Shown here in pieces: positions 16,709-26,130 of a DNA stretch of 64,000 nucleotides. Where the stretch lies: the NCBI RefSeq assembly GCF_000716715.1, contig NZ_JNYJ01000028.1, positions 1 through 64,000 of the forward strand. The letters are read 5' to 3'. The DNA is from Dactylosporangium aurantiacum (GTDB taxonomy: Bacteria; Actinomycetota; Actinomycetes; Mycobacteriales; Micromonosporaceae). The first letter of the stretch is position 1, and each line of letters begins with the position of its first letter. Below the pieces are notes generated by a model. That model had not been told where the DNA came from. It searched no databases and saw only the letters and a list, made by a program, of their open reading frames with translations. The position numbers and the translations under genes were made by a program.

Positions 16709-18117
16709 GACTGGGGCTCCTGCCCGACACCGGAAAACACCGGACGGCGACCGGCCGCGTACAGGCCGATCAGGACGACGACACCGATGCCGAGCCACAC
16801 AAACGCGAGGCGCTGCGCGGCGACGTTCGCATTGACCGCCACGTAGGCGAGGATCGCGAACCCGACCGCCGGGACCAGCAGGTGCGACCACAGGTTCCGG
16901 CTCCGTTTCCGCACCAGGTAGTGCCACATCACCGCAACGTGCAGGGTGAGGAACGCGGCGACCGCACCGAAGTTGATCAGCGAGGCGAGCAGCGAGATCC
17001 CGTCCTCGCGCCACGCCATGTACAGCCCTATCCCGACCGACAGCACACCGGTCAGGGTGATCGCGTTGGCCGGGACGCCGTACCGGACCGAGATCCGGCG
17101 CAGGAACGACGGCAGCTGCCGGTCCCGGGCCATCGCGAACAACAGCCGCGACGTGGCCACCTGCGCCACCAGGGAGTTCGCGACACCCCACGCGATCGCT
17201 GTCGCGACCGCGCAGAGGGTGGCGAGCCAGCCGCCGCCGGCGACTCGGGCAGCGTCATAGAACGCCACTCCGTCCGGGTCACCGTGCGCGAGCAGCGCAG
17301 CCGGGTCGGGCACAAGGAGCGCGGCGACCCAGGTCTGTACGATGAACAGCAGCCCGGCCAACCCGAGGGCGGCGGCCATCGCCCGGCCGATCTGCCCCGG
17401 ACCGCCTTTGTTCTCCTCGGCCAGCATGCTGATGCCGTCGAACCCGAGGAACGACAGCACCGCCACCGACACCGCGCCGAAGACGAGTGGCCACGTGAAG
17501 GTGCCGGCGTTGAACAGCGGCTCCCACGAGAACCCGCGGCCACGGCCGGCGAGCAGCGCGCGGACCCCGACGACGAGAAAGACCGCCAGTACGAGCGCCT
17601 CGCCGACGAGCATCACGCGCGTGATCGCGGCCGTCATCCGGATGCCGAGCAGATTCGTGACGGTGTTGAACAGCACGAACCCGATCAGCCACGCCCACAC
17701 CGGCACCGCTGGGACCGTGGCGTGCATCGCCACCGACGCGATCAGGTACAGCAGGCTCGGCACGAGTAGGTAATCCAGCAGCACCGCCCATCCGGCGAGG
17801 AACCCGACCGGCGCCGTGACCCCCCTCCCGGCGTAGTTGTAGACCGACCCGGCGAGGGGGAACGCCTTCACCATCTGTGCGTACGACGCCGCCGTGAACA
17901 CCATCGCGACCATGCCGATCACGTATGCAAGTGCGACCATCCCGCCGGACGCCTGGAACACCCCGCCGAAGATCCCGAACGGCGCGATCGGCACCATGTA
18001 GACCAACCCGTAGAACACCAGATCCTTGAAACCCAATGTCCGCCGCAACTCCGGCCGATACTCGCCAGACTTCGGCGGCCCGCTCGCGTACACCGGCGCG
18101 GACTGCTCGATGCTCAT
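16705..18117 (-). CDS. APC-family amino acid/amine permease
   Basis: A 470-aa inner-membrane transporter with about 12 hydrophobic segments. The N-terminal GFKDLVFYGLVYMVPIAPFG and the conserved FLGFDGISMLAEENKGG are typical of the amino acid-polyamine-organocation family. The ATG at 18117 follows GGGGAGGACGT, a clear ribosome site; the upstream in-frame start would give a non-hydrophobic tail. Coupled to the amidase gene, it likely imports the amide or an amine substrate. It is the first gene of the long minus-strand run. Confidence 0.88.
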   Translation of the reverse strand: MSIEQSAPVYASGPPKSGEYRPELRRTLGFKDLVFYGLVYMVPIAPFGIFGGVFQASGGMVALAYVIGMVAMVFTAASYAQMVKAFPLAGSVYNYAGRGVTAPVGFLAGWAVLLDYLLVPSLLYLIASVAMHATVPAVPVWAWLIGFVLFNTVTNLLGIRMTAAITRVMLVGEALVLAVFLVVGVRALLAGRGRGFSWEPLFNAGTFTWPLVFGAVSVAVLSFLGFDGISMLAEENKGGPGQIGRAMAAALGLAGLLFIVQTWVAALLVPDPAALLAHGDPDGVAFYDAARVAGGGWLATLCAVATAIAWGVANSLVAQVATSRLLFAMARDRQLPSFLRRISVRYGVPANAITLTGVLSVGIGLYMAWREDGISLLASLINFGAVAAFLTLHVAVMWHYLVRKRSRNLWSHLLVPAVGFAILAYVAVNANVAAQRLAFVWLGIGVVVLIGLYAAGRRPVFSGVGQEPQS

Positions 18118-18233
18118 ACGTCCTCCCCATTGGTCAACAACGCCGCCGACATGCAGCCGGCGGGCATGACGCATCCGCGCGCATCACCGCCTGAGCGCGC
18201 AAACGAACGAATACGTGAAATTGCCGATCCAGG

Positions 18234-18272
18234 CTGTTCGCCGCCCTTAGCCAACGCAGGGACGGCGAACAG
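18234..18272. terminator. Hairpin after the zinc-ribbon gene
   Basis: CTGTTCGCCG (18234-18243) pairs exactly with CGGCGAACAG (18263-18272), extended inward by CCC/GGG across a one-base bulge. It sits 6 bp past the stop of the minus-strand zinc-ribbon gene and before the permease. There is no T run, so termination is likely but not certain. Confidence 0.55.
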
Positions 18273-18277
18273 GGCTC

Positions 18278-18643
18278 CTAGATCCGCCAGCGGTACGTCA
18301 ACGCCGCAACGTCCGCACCAACCCGCACCTCCACGAAGAGGCTCCTGAACACCGGACCCAAGTCGCTGGCCGCCGCACCGGCCACCAATGCGACCGACGC
18401 AGCCTCAACCCGGTCCCGCACCACCCGCTCAACAAGACCGGCATCAATCGCTTGCCAGCGGCAACCGCACAGGAACAGGTAAACCCGCTCACCCGCCGCG
18501 GTTCTCGACGGCTGCAACCGGCGGTCGCACCCGCCGCACGTCAACAGCGAGCTGAGGCTGTACGTCCCAACGGCGGCGCCATGGCTGGTGCGCGTAGCCG
18601 AGGACGCCTGGACTGCAGCGGCGTCCGACAAGGTGATCGACAT
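18278..18643 (-). CDS. Small zinc-ribbon protein
   Basis: A 121-aa protein. The core LSSLLTCGGCDRRLQPSRTA followed by VYLFLCGCRW gives a C-x2-C ... C-x-C zinc ribbon, like the zinc beta-ribbon module of large serine recombinases (SGLLTCGxCG). There is no catalytic resolvase domain, so it is either a free-standing ribbon protein or a cut-down recombinase tail. Start at 18643 chosen for GAGGACCACG before the ATG. It diverges from the HTH gene at 18851. Confidence 0.5.
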   Translation of the reverse strand: MSITLSDAAAVQASSATRTSHGAAVGTYSLSSLLTCGGCDRRLQPSRTAAGERVYLFLCGCRWQAIDAGLVERVVRDRVEAASVALVAGAAASDLGPVFRSLFVEVRVGADVAALTYRWRI

Positions 18644-18850
18644 CGTGGTCCTCGAATCCGTTACAGCCAACGGCAGCAGTGAATGTCAGGTTCGGCCAGC
18701 ATCCAGATCCGATTGATGCTTTCCATGGCAAGAACGGTACGATCGACGCACTGGCCGATGAACTCACTGGGAGTACGAGTTCACGCCGAATCGGCTCTCC
18801 ACAAACAGTAGAATCGCCGCGCTATAGCCGACTGTGAGTACGCATCGGGG

Positions 18851-19981
18851 GTGAAGATGCCACCAAAGGCTGGGCCAGCGGCCCGACGCGGCGCCGTCAC
18901 CGGATACATGTTCAAACTCATCCGCGAGTCCGTCCCGGCGAGCCAGGAGCGTCTCGCGGCGCACCTGGGCATCGACCGCGCGACGGTGCAGAGCTGGGAG
19001 TCCGGTCGGCGTCCGTTCACCTCGGTAGGCTTCGGCCAAGCGATCGCTGTCCGCCACAAGTTGATCCAGCTCGGCGCCGACGCGCAGCTCCTCAGCATGC
19101 TGGACGAAGCCGCCGAGGCGGACTACCTCCTCGAACTGATCATCGATGCCGACCCGGCAACACTCGATGTTGATCAGCACCCGCTCGGTTGGACCGTATT
19201 GACACACTCACTGACCGAGATGCTCGCCTGGGCGGTGATCGGTCAAGAGCCGGCCCGTCTCCAAGGCCACTACCGGCCAGCTCACCGACGAGGTCCGAGC
19301 CCATCCGCACCGTCACTGGAATCCACCGAAGCACGTGCGTTCTTCGACAATCTGCACGTCATCGCAGACCGAACCGGACAGCGCGACTCGACCAACATGC
19401 TGCTGCACCGGCAAGCATGCTTCCTCGCCAGCCTCGACCTCACCGGCAGAACAGCCGACTGGCTCAGCTCGACGCGACGATCGACATTCCCATCGACGTT
19501 CCACGGCTGGTCACCGATGTGGCCAGACGCCCGATCGATCGCCACTTCCCTGGCCAAGCACGGAGATCCCCAACCCTTGCGAGACTTCATCGCACGCGCC
19601 CACCCAGACGACGCGTGCGAACTGGCCGGCCTGAACTATTCGGCGTACTGGGTCGGCGACGTGAGGCACCGCCAACACCACGACACGTTCATGCCGGACC
19701 CGGCGCTGTCATGGCGTGGCGGACGGCTTCTGCGGCACTTGGTCGAGCGACTCGATGCGGACCATCCGTTCGTCGACCTGAACATCCACAGTCTGTGGGC
19801 ACTCTTGACCGCTCGGCAGCACCTGGCGCAGGACGAGCCTCACCTCGGCACCGAGCTGCTGCGGCGCGCGGCCGAAGTGCTCGACACCGACATGATTTCC
19901 CCGCAGTCCCGCCGAGAGCTAACGTCCATCCTCTACGGACTTCGGATGAGCGGGGTCCGGGAGCCAGGGACGGGGCGATGA
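18851..19981 (+). CDS. XRE-type HTH regulator with large C-terminal domain
   Basis: A 376-aa protein. Residues about 18-70 form a helix-turn-helix (IRESVPASQERLAAHLGIDR, then ATVQSWESGRRPF), the XRE/Cro kind. The remaining 300 residues are helical, without a recognised motif, and could bind a ligand. It is coupled by a 4-bp overlap (ATGA) to the HD phosphohydrolase gene. A start at the ATG 18857 (behind GGGGG) is as likely as the GTG at 18851. Regulator-plus-HD pairs of this kind occur in several actinobacteria; target unknown. Confidence 0.75.
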   Translation: MKMPPKAGPAARRGAVTGYMFKLIRESVPASQERLAAHLGIDRATVQSWESGRRPFTSVGFGQAIAVRHKLIQLGADAQLLSMLDEAAEADYLLELIIDADPATLDVDQHPLGWTVLTHSLTEMLAWAVIGQEPARLQGHYRPAHRRGPSPSAPSLESTEARAFFDNLHVIADRTGQRDSTNMLLHRQACFLASLDLTGRTADWLSSTRRSTFPSTFHGWSPMWPDARSIATSLAKHGDPQPLRDFIARAHPDDACELAGLNYSAYWVGDVRHRQHHDTFMPDPALSWRGGRLLRHLVERLDADHPFVDLNIHSLWALLTARQHLAQDEPHLGTELLRRAAEVLDTDMISPQSRRELTSILYGLRMSGVREPGTGR

Positions 19982-20553
19982 CCGAAACCGACGCAGCCGG
20001 GGCGATGCGCTTCATCTTCGAGGTCGGCATGCTCAAGCGAGCCAAGCGGACCGGTTGGTGGATCGCCGGGATCAGCGAGCCGGAATCCATCGCCGACCAC
20101 TCATTCCGGACAGCCATCACCGGGACCGTACTCGCGGCGATGGAAGGCGTCGACGCCGCTCGCGTCGCCCTCATGTGCGTCCTGCACGACACGCAGGAGA
20201 CGAGGGTCGGCGACATCTCCCGCATCGGCAAGCGGTACGTCCAGACCACCGACAACACCAGCGTCACCGCCGACCAGGTCGCGGCCTGCCCGCCGCCGGT
20301 CGCGGACACGATCACCTCCGCAGTGGCGGAGTACGAGGCGGGCATCACCCCCGAGGCCATCGTGGCGCGCGACGCCGACAAGCTGGAATGCTTGGTGCAG
20401 GCCATCGAGTACCAGCGCCAAGGCGTCACCACGGTCCAGTCATGGATCGACAACTGCCGCGCCGCCCTCAAGACGGACTCCGCCCACCGCCTCGCAGACG
20501 CCGCCATCGCCGGCGATCCCGTGGCCTGGCTCATAGCTGGTCCGCACGATTGA
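19978..20553 (+). CDS. HD-domain phosphohydrolase (YfbR/HDDC2-like)
   Basis: A 191-aa HD protein. Metal ligands are visible: His in ESIADHSFRTA, His-Asp in LMCVLHDTQETRVGD, and Asp in IVARDADKLECLVQAIEYQR. This pattern matches the YfbR/HDDC2 group, which removes phosphate from deoxynucleoside monophosphates. The gene overlaps the HTH gene by 4 bp. Being near a TS homologue, an NDK and an exonuclease, it adds to a nucleotide-metabolism theme. The substrate is not certain. Confidence 0.82.
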   Translation: MTETDAAGAMRFIFEVGMLKRAKRTGWWIAGISEPESIADHSFRTAITGTVLAAMEGVDAARVALMCVLHDTQETRVGDISRIGKRYVQTTDNTSVTADQVAACPPPVADTITSAVAEYEAGITPEAIVARDADKLECLVQAIEYQRQGVTTVQSWIDNCRAALKTDSAHRLADAAIAGDPVAWLIAGPHD

Positions 20554-21197
20554 GTCACCCAACAGCGGTCGCTGTTCGCTTCAATCTGGTGCGTGCACCA
20601 CGAAGTACGGCACTGGTCTCGGCACCACGCCGACCGAACTTTATTGCCGAGCACAGCCTTAGACGAGCGCCAGCCGACCGGCGCGTTCGATCTGTGGCAA
20701 GAGTATACGCATTGCCCGTGAACCTCTGTGCGCAGCGATGATCGGTGTGACGAACCAGCAGCGACTCCAGCAAATGATCGATGAGCTCCGCCGTGGTCGT
20801 GACCGGCACGAGCCGAAGCCGGACTAGAACCTTCGTTACCTTCGTTACTCAAACGCCGTAGCCCGATGCGTTGGAATTGTCGATGACCTGTCGAAAGACT
20901 GGTCGGTTAATCGAAATTGTTAAAAGGCGCGACGAGTTACCGCTCGCATCACGGCATATGCGAACTTATGATCGATCGACTGCATAGTATCCAAGTGGTG
21001 GGCGCTTCCCGCTGCCCGCGGCCCGCCATCCCTGATGGCAGAGAAGGCGGCCGAATCGCGGGCAGTCGGCTTACTGAGTTGACCGACGCGGTCAACTCGT
21101 CGGAGATTTTCGCCACCGTGAAATGGGGTTCCGATCGCCTGCCGGCCCAAACGTGCAGGCTAGGCTGCGCGGCGGCGGCCGGGCAACACCGGAGAGC
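20554..21197. other. 644-bp gap without a confident gene
   Basis: More AT-rich than its surroundings around 20840-21000. A 29-codon ORF (20739-20828, MIGVTNQQRLQQMIDELRRG and 9 more residues) has no clear ribosome site. At 21076-21098 a perfect palindrome, GAGTTGACC-gacgc-GGTCAACTC, lies about 100 bp past the AbiTii stop; it may be an operator or a weak terminator. Nothing else is recognised. Confidence 0.5.
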
Positions 21198-22262
21198 CTA
21201 CGAGGCGGGAGGCGGCGACGCCGGAAGCGGTGGCAGCACGCCCCACTGCTGCAGTCGGTACCTGAGGAACTCGACCGCCATCCGCGCGCCGACGGGCACC
21301 ACCATCTCGGATACCCTCGTGAGCACCGCGAACACGCGACTCTGGTTCGGATGCGTTGACTCGGCCTCCTCGGCGACCTCTTCAAGCGCCGCTCGGGCCT
21401 CCGGCTCGGCGTCACCGAACTGGCTGAGTTGCGGCAGCAGCATGGCGACGAGTTCGCGCAGCGCCGCTTGATCGAGGCCCACGTTCACGTGTTGCGTGGC
21501 CTGCGTGTTGCCGATCTGAATACCCGACCCGCCGCTGATCGACCCGATGTGATTGTTGTGCATCGCTGCTCCTAGACGTTGCCGTGGATACTCGCCGATG
21601 GCTTGCTGAGGGGCGACCATGATCGTGTTGCGCTCGCCAGTGATCACCAAGTGGACTGCCTGGTCTACGGCCGCCCGGTCCGGCACTTCCTGGGAAACTG
21701 GGGTTAACGCGATTAGCTCGGCGACCATTTCAGCAAATGCGGTTCGAATACGGACCATCACGCCCCGCAGCGCAGCATCGGTCACTGGCCAGTAGACGTA
21801 TTGCACCCTGCTGTTATATGCCACGTTGTACTTATTTAGGGTGTCGATTACGATGTCCGCCCAGCCGGGCATGAAGTGATGCTCGCTCGTTGCCGAGTTT
21901 GCCAGCGCTTCCAGTTCGCCGACACCGGAGCCCAGGATCGCCACCTCCAGGTCTGCATCCTGAGTGCGCATAAAGTCAATGATTTTGCTGGGGAATATCG
22001 AAGGACTAATCCTCTGGGTGATCGGATTGTAGCCTGCCGAGTTCGTGATCTTGGCAACCAATGTCGTAGTGATTCGCCGGTAATCCGGTACCGGGTCACC
22101 ACCATAGCCGTTGAGCTCCTGGCGGGCCCAGTCCCGCATCTTCTCGGATCCGGCCTGCCCACCGAGCACGATGCACTTCTGGAGCAGTGAGGCGAGCGGC
22201 ACGGAGTCATCAACTACGCCAGCTTCGATCTGGGCAAGGATGCCTTCCCGTTTGTGAGCCAT
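21198..22262 (-). CDS. AbiTii-domain protein (abortive infection type)
   Basis: A 354-aa protein. Residues about 20-60 (SLLQKCIVLGGQAGSEKMRD, then WARQELNGYGGDP) match the AbiTii N-terminal domain, a module of bacterial defence proteins. The middle carries a Gly/Ile/Asn-rich repeat-like stretch (GSISGGSGIQIGNTQATQHV), common in this group, and a helical C-terminus. Start at 22262 is preferred: GGGAGG lies 9 nt upstream, and the earlier ATG at 22271 sits directly on that site. It follows the nuclease-NACHT gene by 286 bp of GC-rich, hairpin-forming sequence and has lower GC than the core genes. I take the two as one defence unit. Confidence 0.75.
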   Translation of the reverse strand: MAHKREGILAQIEAGVVDDSVPLASLLQKCIVLGGQAGSEKMRDWARQELNGYGGDPVPDYRRITTTLVAKITNSAGYNPITQRISPSIFPSKIIDFMRTQDADLEVAILGSGVGELEALANSATSEHHFMPGWADIVIDTLNKYNVAYNSRVQYVYWPVTDAALRGVMVRIRTAFAEMVAELIALTPVSQEVPDRAAVDQAVHLVITGERNTIMVAPQQAIGEYPRQRLGAAMHNNHIGSISGGSGIQIGNTQATQHVNVGLDQAALRELVAMLLPQLSQFGDAEPEARAALEEVAEEAESTHPNQSRVFAVLTRVSEMVVPVGARMAVEFLRYRLQQWGVLPPLPASPPPAS

Positions 22263-22548
22263 GTCGAGCATCCTCCCATTAACATCGCCGCAGGCCTACG
22301 GGCCAGCCTCTTCGCGAAACCCACGATTTGATCGGGCGGGGGCAAGTGCCCAGGCCTGAAGGCAGGGGCGGCGCCGTGCCTGCTTGCCGCCATGCCCCGT
22401 CCAAAATGATGTCCGCCTGCGGCAGGCCACCCCGTGGTGCGGGTCCCCCGGGGCGGTGCACGGAGCGTGTGTTGATGGTGGCCGCGACGCCTAGTCGAAG
22501 GCAGGAGCAGACGCACAGGCCGTACACGAACCAATCCAAGCCCGCATG

Positions 22549-25500
22549 CTAGACCTCGAACTTCGCGGCAGCATTCAGTTTCTGCCTGATCAAACGTTGT
22601 GGATCAGGCAATGCAAGTTCGCATTGTGAGCAGTTTCGCTCCTCGCCAGTTTGACCTCCAAGGCCGCAGTATTGACACGTGCTCGATGACTCATTCGCCA
22701 ATGCATAGCGCAGGGCTTCTAGGATTCGCTCGTGGACGAGGTCGGCGTCGGTGAGAGCTTCGACCGCATCGACCCTGACCAGGTTGTCGGTGTCACGTAT
22801 CCCGCCAAGAAGGATCGACTGCCGTTCTGGATGCTCACGAAGTACGCTCATCACTGAGCTGCGAAGCACCGGGTCTGCCGTATCGCGCCATCGGTCGATC
22901 ATGGCGTCGCGATTGAAGTAGCAAGCCAGCTGGGCCGCAAGAAAGCGATTCCGGGTGGGCACCGCCTGATTCTCAGCGGCAGTCCGGGCCAGATTCAATG
23001 CCTGGGGACGATATTCGCCGGGCACTTGACTCAGAGCCAACTGACTTTGACGGGCCAAGAGGTAGCCCTTCCGGAGGAGATCACCTAACCACATGAGAGT
23101 CTCAGGGACGTCAATCACATCCCAATGCGTCAGCCTGCATCGAGGAAGTTCGCAGAGAAGCGCGACATCACCTTCGGGCTCCTGCAATCGTGCGATGGCC
23201 TCGGACGCCACGGTGGACCGGTCCAAGCCGCCGCAGTCCACAACGAAATTGATCATGCGAGTCAAGTCGGCGGGGTACCTCCGGATGGCGTTGCCTATCG
23301 CGCCAGCTTCTAGTTTCATGTAGGCGAGGCCGTGTACAACTCGACCCACGTTGTTCAGGCGCCTACGCTCGACAGCTTTCAAGGGGCGCAATGGACCAAG
23401 TTCGCTGAGCCGTTCCAACAGCCACGCTTTTTCCTGCCGGCTGCGCGCAATAAAGGCTTCTATGCCGTCGAGCGTAGTCTCACGGCTTCGATCGACAAGT
23501 TGATAGCCCTTCGCGGCCAAGAGGCCGTCAATCTGCGCGCGGATGCGGTGATCGCAGCGTTTGTAGGCGACCTCCTGAATCTGTTGTGCCGCGTCAGGTT
23601 GGCCCGACGGCAGGCGCATCGCTGCGCCGAGCATGGCTGCTTCGAGGGGGCCGTCGTGTGCGCTCCGACCGCCCAGATCGAAGATGCCGTCTTCGGTTAT
23701 ATGCGGTGGCTCGCTGTCGTCTTCGGGCGGAGACATGGCAACATCGAGACAGAGCGTGAGGGCGTCGGGCTCATCCCAGCGGTGTGCCAGCATCGCCTCC
23801 CACACCGGCAGCTGATGCGGAGGCACCAGCCCGCGCACCTGTTCTCGTATGCGACTGCGGGCTGTCAGCGAAGCGGGTAGCCCGCAGATCGCCTCGGCCG
23901 CCTCCAGCGCCCTTTCGTCACCACGTGCCGCCATCGCACTCAAACTTGCTATGAGTTCGGAAATCGCATCTTGTGGCGCGTTTTGCCGCGACTGCACGCC
24001 GTCGGCCAGTGCGAGAAGCACGTCGATGCTGTCCTCGGCTGAGAGGAGATCCACCGCTGTGGTTAGGACCTCCGGGTTGAGCGCGACTGCCATGGTCAGG
24101 ACGTGCGTCATTGCGGGATCTGCGATGGCCTGGCCGAGCAACAACGCACGGGCGGCCAGCGGCGCATCGGCGAGGTGACGAGCTGCGGAAGCTTCGACGA
24201 CGTTGCGGGCCCGTGCGTTCAGGCCACCCTCGTCGTCCCGGACGAGCACGCCGGCCTCATCCCAAAAGTCCAGGCATGACTCGGACAGGATTCGCGCTTT
24301 GCCGAGAGGAAGACCCTGGTCGGCGTGAAACCGCTCACTGAGAAGAGCAAGAAGGTAGCTCTCAGGGGGCGATCCGGTGGACGTAACGCATTCCCAACCG
24401 ACGATTGATAGTGCGTCGCTAAGGGCTGCCTCGATCTGGCGGTCGGGAAGGTCTGGCATGCTGATTCCGCCCCGCCCGCTTCGGCGTTCCCAGTCGAGCG
24501 CGATCCGACGTGAGACCGAGTCCATGAGTTCAGCCTTACTAAATGTCGGCACAGAGCGGCCGGAGGCGCAAAGCTCCAGCGCTAGGGCGGTGACCAACAG
24601 CGGCGTCTCGCCCAGGTACGGGGTCTGAGTCAGCTGGTCATCAAGAAGCCTCAGCCGTGCACCGACCCACACGCTGTCACGTCCGTCGCGCTGCGCGACC
24701 GCATGGATGATCGGCTCGGCTATTGCCCGAGGCCACCGCGGGCCGAGAAGACGAGCACCGGTCCATCCGAGAATCGCAGCAGAAGCATGGGCACTGGATC
24801 GCGTTGCTAGAAGTACGTCACAATCGACGTGCAGGGCGGACACGAGCCGCCGGATCCAGCTCACCACCTCCCGGCGATGCTTGCGGGTTTCGTCCAACGA
24901 ATCCAGACAAAGCAGCAGCCTTCCCTGCCCAGCTGACCGTCGGATCGCCTCGGTCAGAACAGGACGATCTTCCGGCTCGGCAGCCTCGACAGCCATCGCT
25001 GCAAGCTCATCTAGCGGGTTGCCCCGCAACTCAAGTATCGGCAGGTGCTCCCGGCCCAGGGCCACAGGCTGAAGCAGCCGGCGAAGGTCAATCAGGACGG
25101 GCAGGCACCAGCCACGGTGTGCCTCACGCTGAGCTACGTCACGCAGCGCCGTGGACTTACCCGATCCCGGTGCGCCGATCATGAGCACGCGCCCGTAGCG
25201 GCGGAAGAAGTCGTCGAGCTCGACTTCTTTGTCCTCGCCATCGACGGCGCTGACCCAACAGCGGATATCGGCCTCGATCGGCGGCAGGTCCGCCCCAACG
25301 GAAAGCAAATCGATACTGCCAGGATTTCCGAGCCGCTCGCAGTAGCGGCGCACGGCTGCGTCTTCGATGATCTTCCTCGCTGCCGCGCTCGCGGCTCCGT
25401 TGGTGAGCAGCGTGAAGCGGCCGGCTAGGAGGTCAACCCACTGATCGAAGTCGAGCCCGCTGCGAAGCGAGGCCGACTTGCGATGTGCCTTCGCCAGCTC

Positions 25501-26130
25501 TCCGACGGCCATTCCACCCTGCCCAGCAGCCACCACATTGCCGTCCAGCATCGCTACGGAGATAGACAGACCGCCATGGCGTGCGTGCCACGGGAAGACA
25601 GTGACGGAAGCCCGGTCGAGCACAGCGTCGCGCACTGCAGGTGCCAGCCTTGCCAAGGCCGTGTCCAGTTTGGTGAGCGCCTTTTTCTCCGACGGCGACG
25701 GCAACGAAGCATGACGGTCCCGCCGGCGGTCCAGCGCATCGGCCAAGTGCTGGATCTCGGCCGAGCCTGACGCGGCCACAACGACCAGAGGAGTGTCATC
25801 ATCCGGGTTGGAAACGACCTGCTGCACCCACTGGTCGATCACCTTGCGAAAGGGCTTGTCGACCGAAATCGCTAGGTCCAACGACTTCTTTAGCTGCAAC
25901 AGGACACGCCGCCCGCCGTCGAAGACGACCTCCAGATCGTCAACGTCCTCGTCGACCTCGGCCCGGATCAGATACGGACGTCCACGAGTGCGCTCGTCAC
26001 CGCTGATCTCGACGTCCAAACCACGAAGTCCATGAGCCGCGAGGTGAGCCGCGTAGTCCGCGCGGAAGTCACCACCCTGCTCGTTCTCGGACCCGCCAAG
26101 CGGACCTCGCGCCGCCACCCTGGTCGACAT
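22549..26130 (-). CDS. Nuclease-NACHT defence protein with C-terminal zinc finger
   Basis: A 1193-aa protein. N-terminus: VDDLEVVFDGGRRVLLQLKK has the Asp ... Gln-x-Lys layout (Asp64/65, Gln79, Lys81) of PD-(D/E)xK/DUF4297-like nucleases found at the front of antiviral STAND proteins. Walker A is GAPGSGKST (319-327); Walker B LLLCLDSLDE (405-414) with the acidic pattern of NACHT ATPases. Residues from about 650 on are helical repeats, probably the sensor. Cys1152, 1155, 1167 and 1170 form a C-x2-C-x11-C-x2-C zinc finger. Such proteins detect phage components and then cut nucleic acid. Start codon lacks a strong ribosome site. Domain calls are firm for the ATPase, moderate for the nuclease. 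Confidence 0.8.
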   Translation of the reverse strand: MSTRVAARGPLGGSENEQGGDFRADYAAHLAAHGLRGLDVEISGDERTRGRPYLIRAEVDEDVDDLEVVFDGGRRVLLQLKKSLDLAISVDKPFRKVIDQWVQQVVSNPDDDTPLVVVAASGSAEIQHLADALDRRRDRHASLPSPSEKKALTKLDTALARLAPAVRDAVLDRASVTVFPWHARHGGLSISVAMLDGNVVAAGQGGMAVGELAKAHRKSASLRSGLDFDQWVDLLAGRFTLLTNGAASAAARKIIEDAAVRRYCERLGNPGSIDLLSVGADLPPIEADIRCWVSAVDGEDKEVELDDFFRRYGRVLMIGAPGSGKSTALRDVAQREAHRGWCLPVLIDLRRLLQPVALGREHLPILELRGNPLDELAAMAVEAAEPEDRPVLTEAIRRSAGQGRLLLCLDSLDETRKHRREVVSWIRRLVSALHVDCDVLLATRSSAHASAAILGWTGARLLGPRWPRAIAEPIIHAVAQRDGRDSVWVGARLRLLDDQLTQTPYLGETPLLVTALALELCASGRSVPTFSKAELMDSVSRRIALDWERRSGRGGISMPDLPDRQIEAALSDALSIVGWECVTSTGSPPESYLLALLSERFHADQGLPLGKARILSESCLDFWDEAGVLVRDDEGGLNARARNVVEASAARHLADAPLAARALLLGQAIADPAMTHVLTMAVALNPEVLTTAVDLLSAEDSIDVLLALADGVQSRQNAPQDAISELIASLSAMAARGDERALEAAEAICGLPASLTARSRIREQVRGLVPPHQLPVWEAMLAHRWDEPDALTLCLDVAMSPPEDDSEPPHITEDGIFDLGGRSAHDGPLEAAMLGAAMRLPSGQPDAAQQIQEVAYKRCDHRIRAQIDGLLAAKGYQLVDRSRETTLDGIEAFIARSRQEKAWLLERLSELGPLRPLKAVERRRLNNVGRVVHGLAYMKLEAGAIGNAIRRYPADLTRMINFVVDCGGLDRSTVASEAIARLQEPEGDVALLCELPRCRLTHWDVIDVPETLMWLGDLLRKGYLLARQSQLALSQVPGEYRPQALNLARTAAENQAVPTRNRFLAAQLACYFNRDAMIDRWRDTADPVLRSSVMSVLREHPERQSILLGGIRDTDNLVRVDAVEALTDADLVHERILEALRYALANESSSTCQYCGLGGQTGEERNCSQCELALPDPQRLIRQKLNAAAKFEV

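Noticed and set aside
21198..26130. Retron or reverse-transcriptase based defence
   Set aside because: No reverse transcriptase motif (YxDD) was found in or next to this pair.
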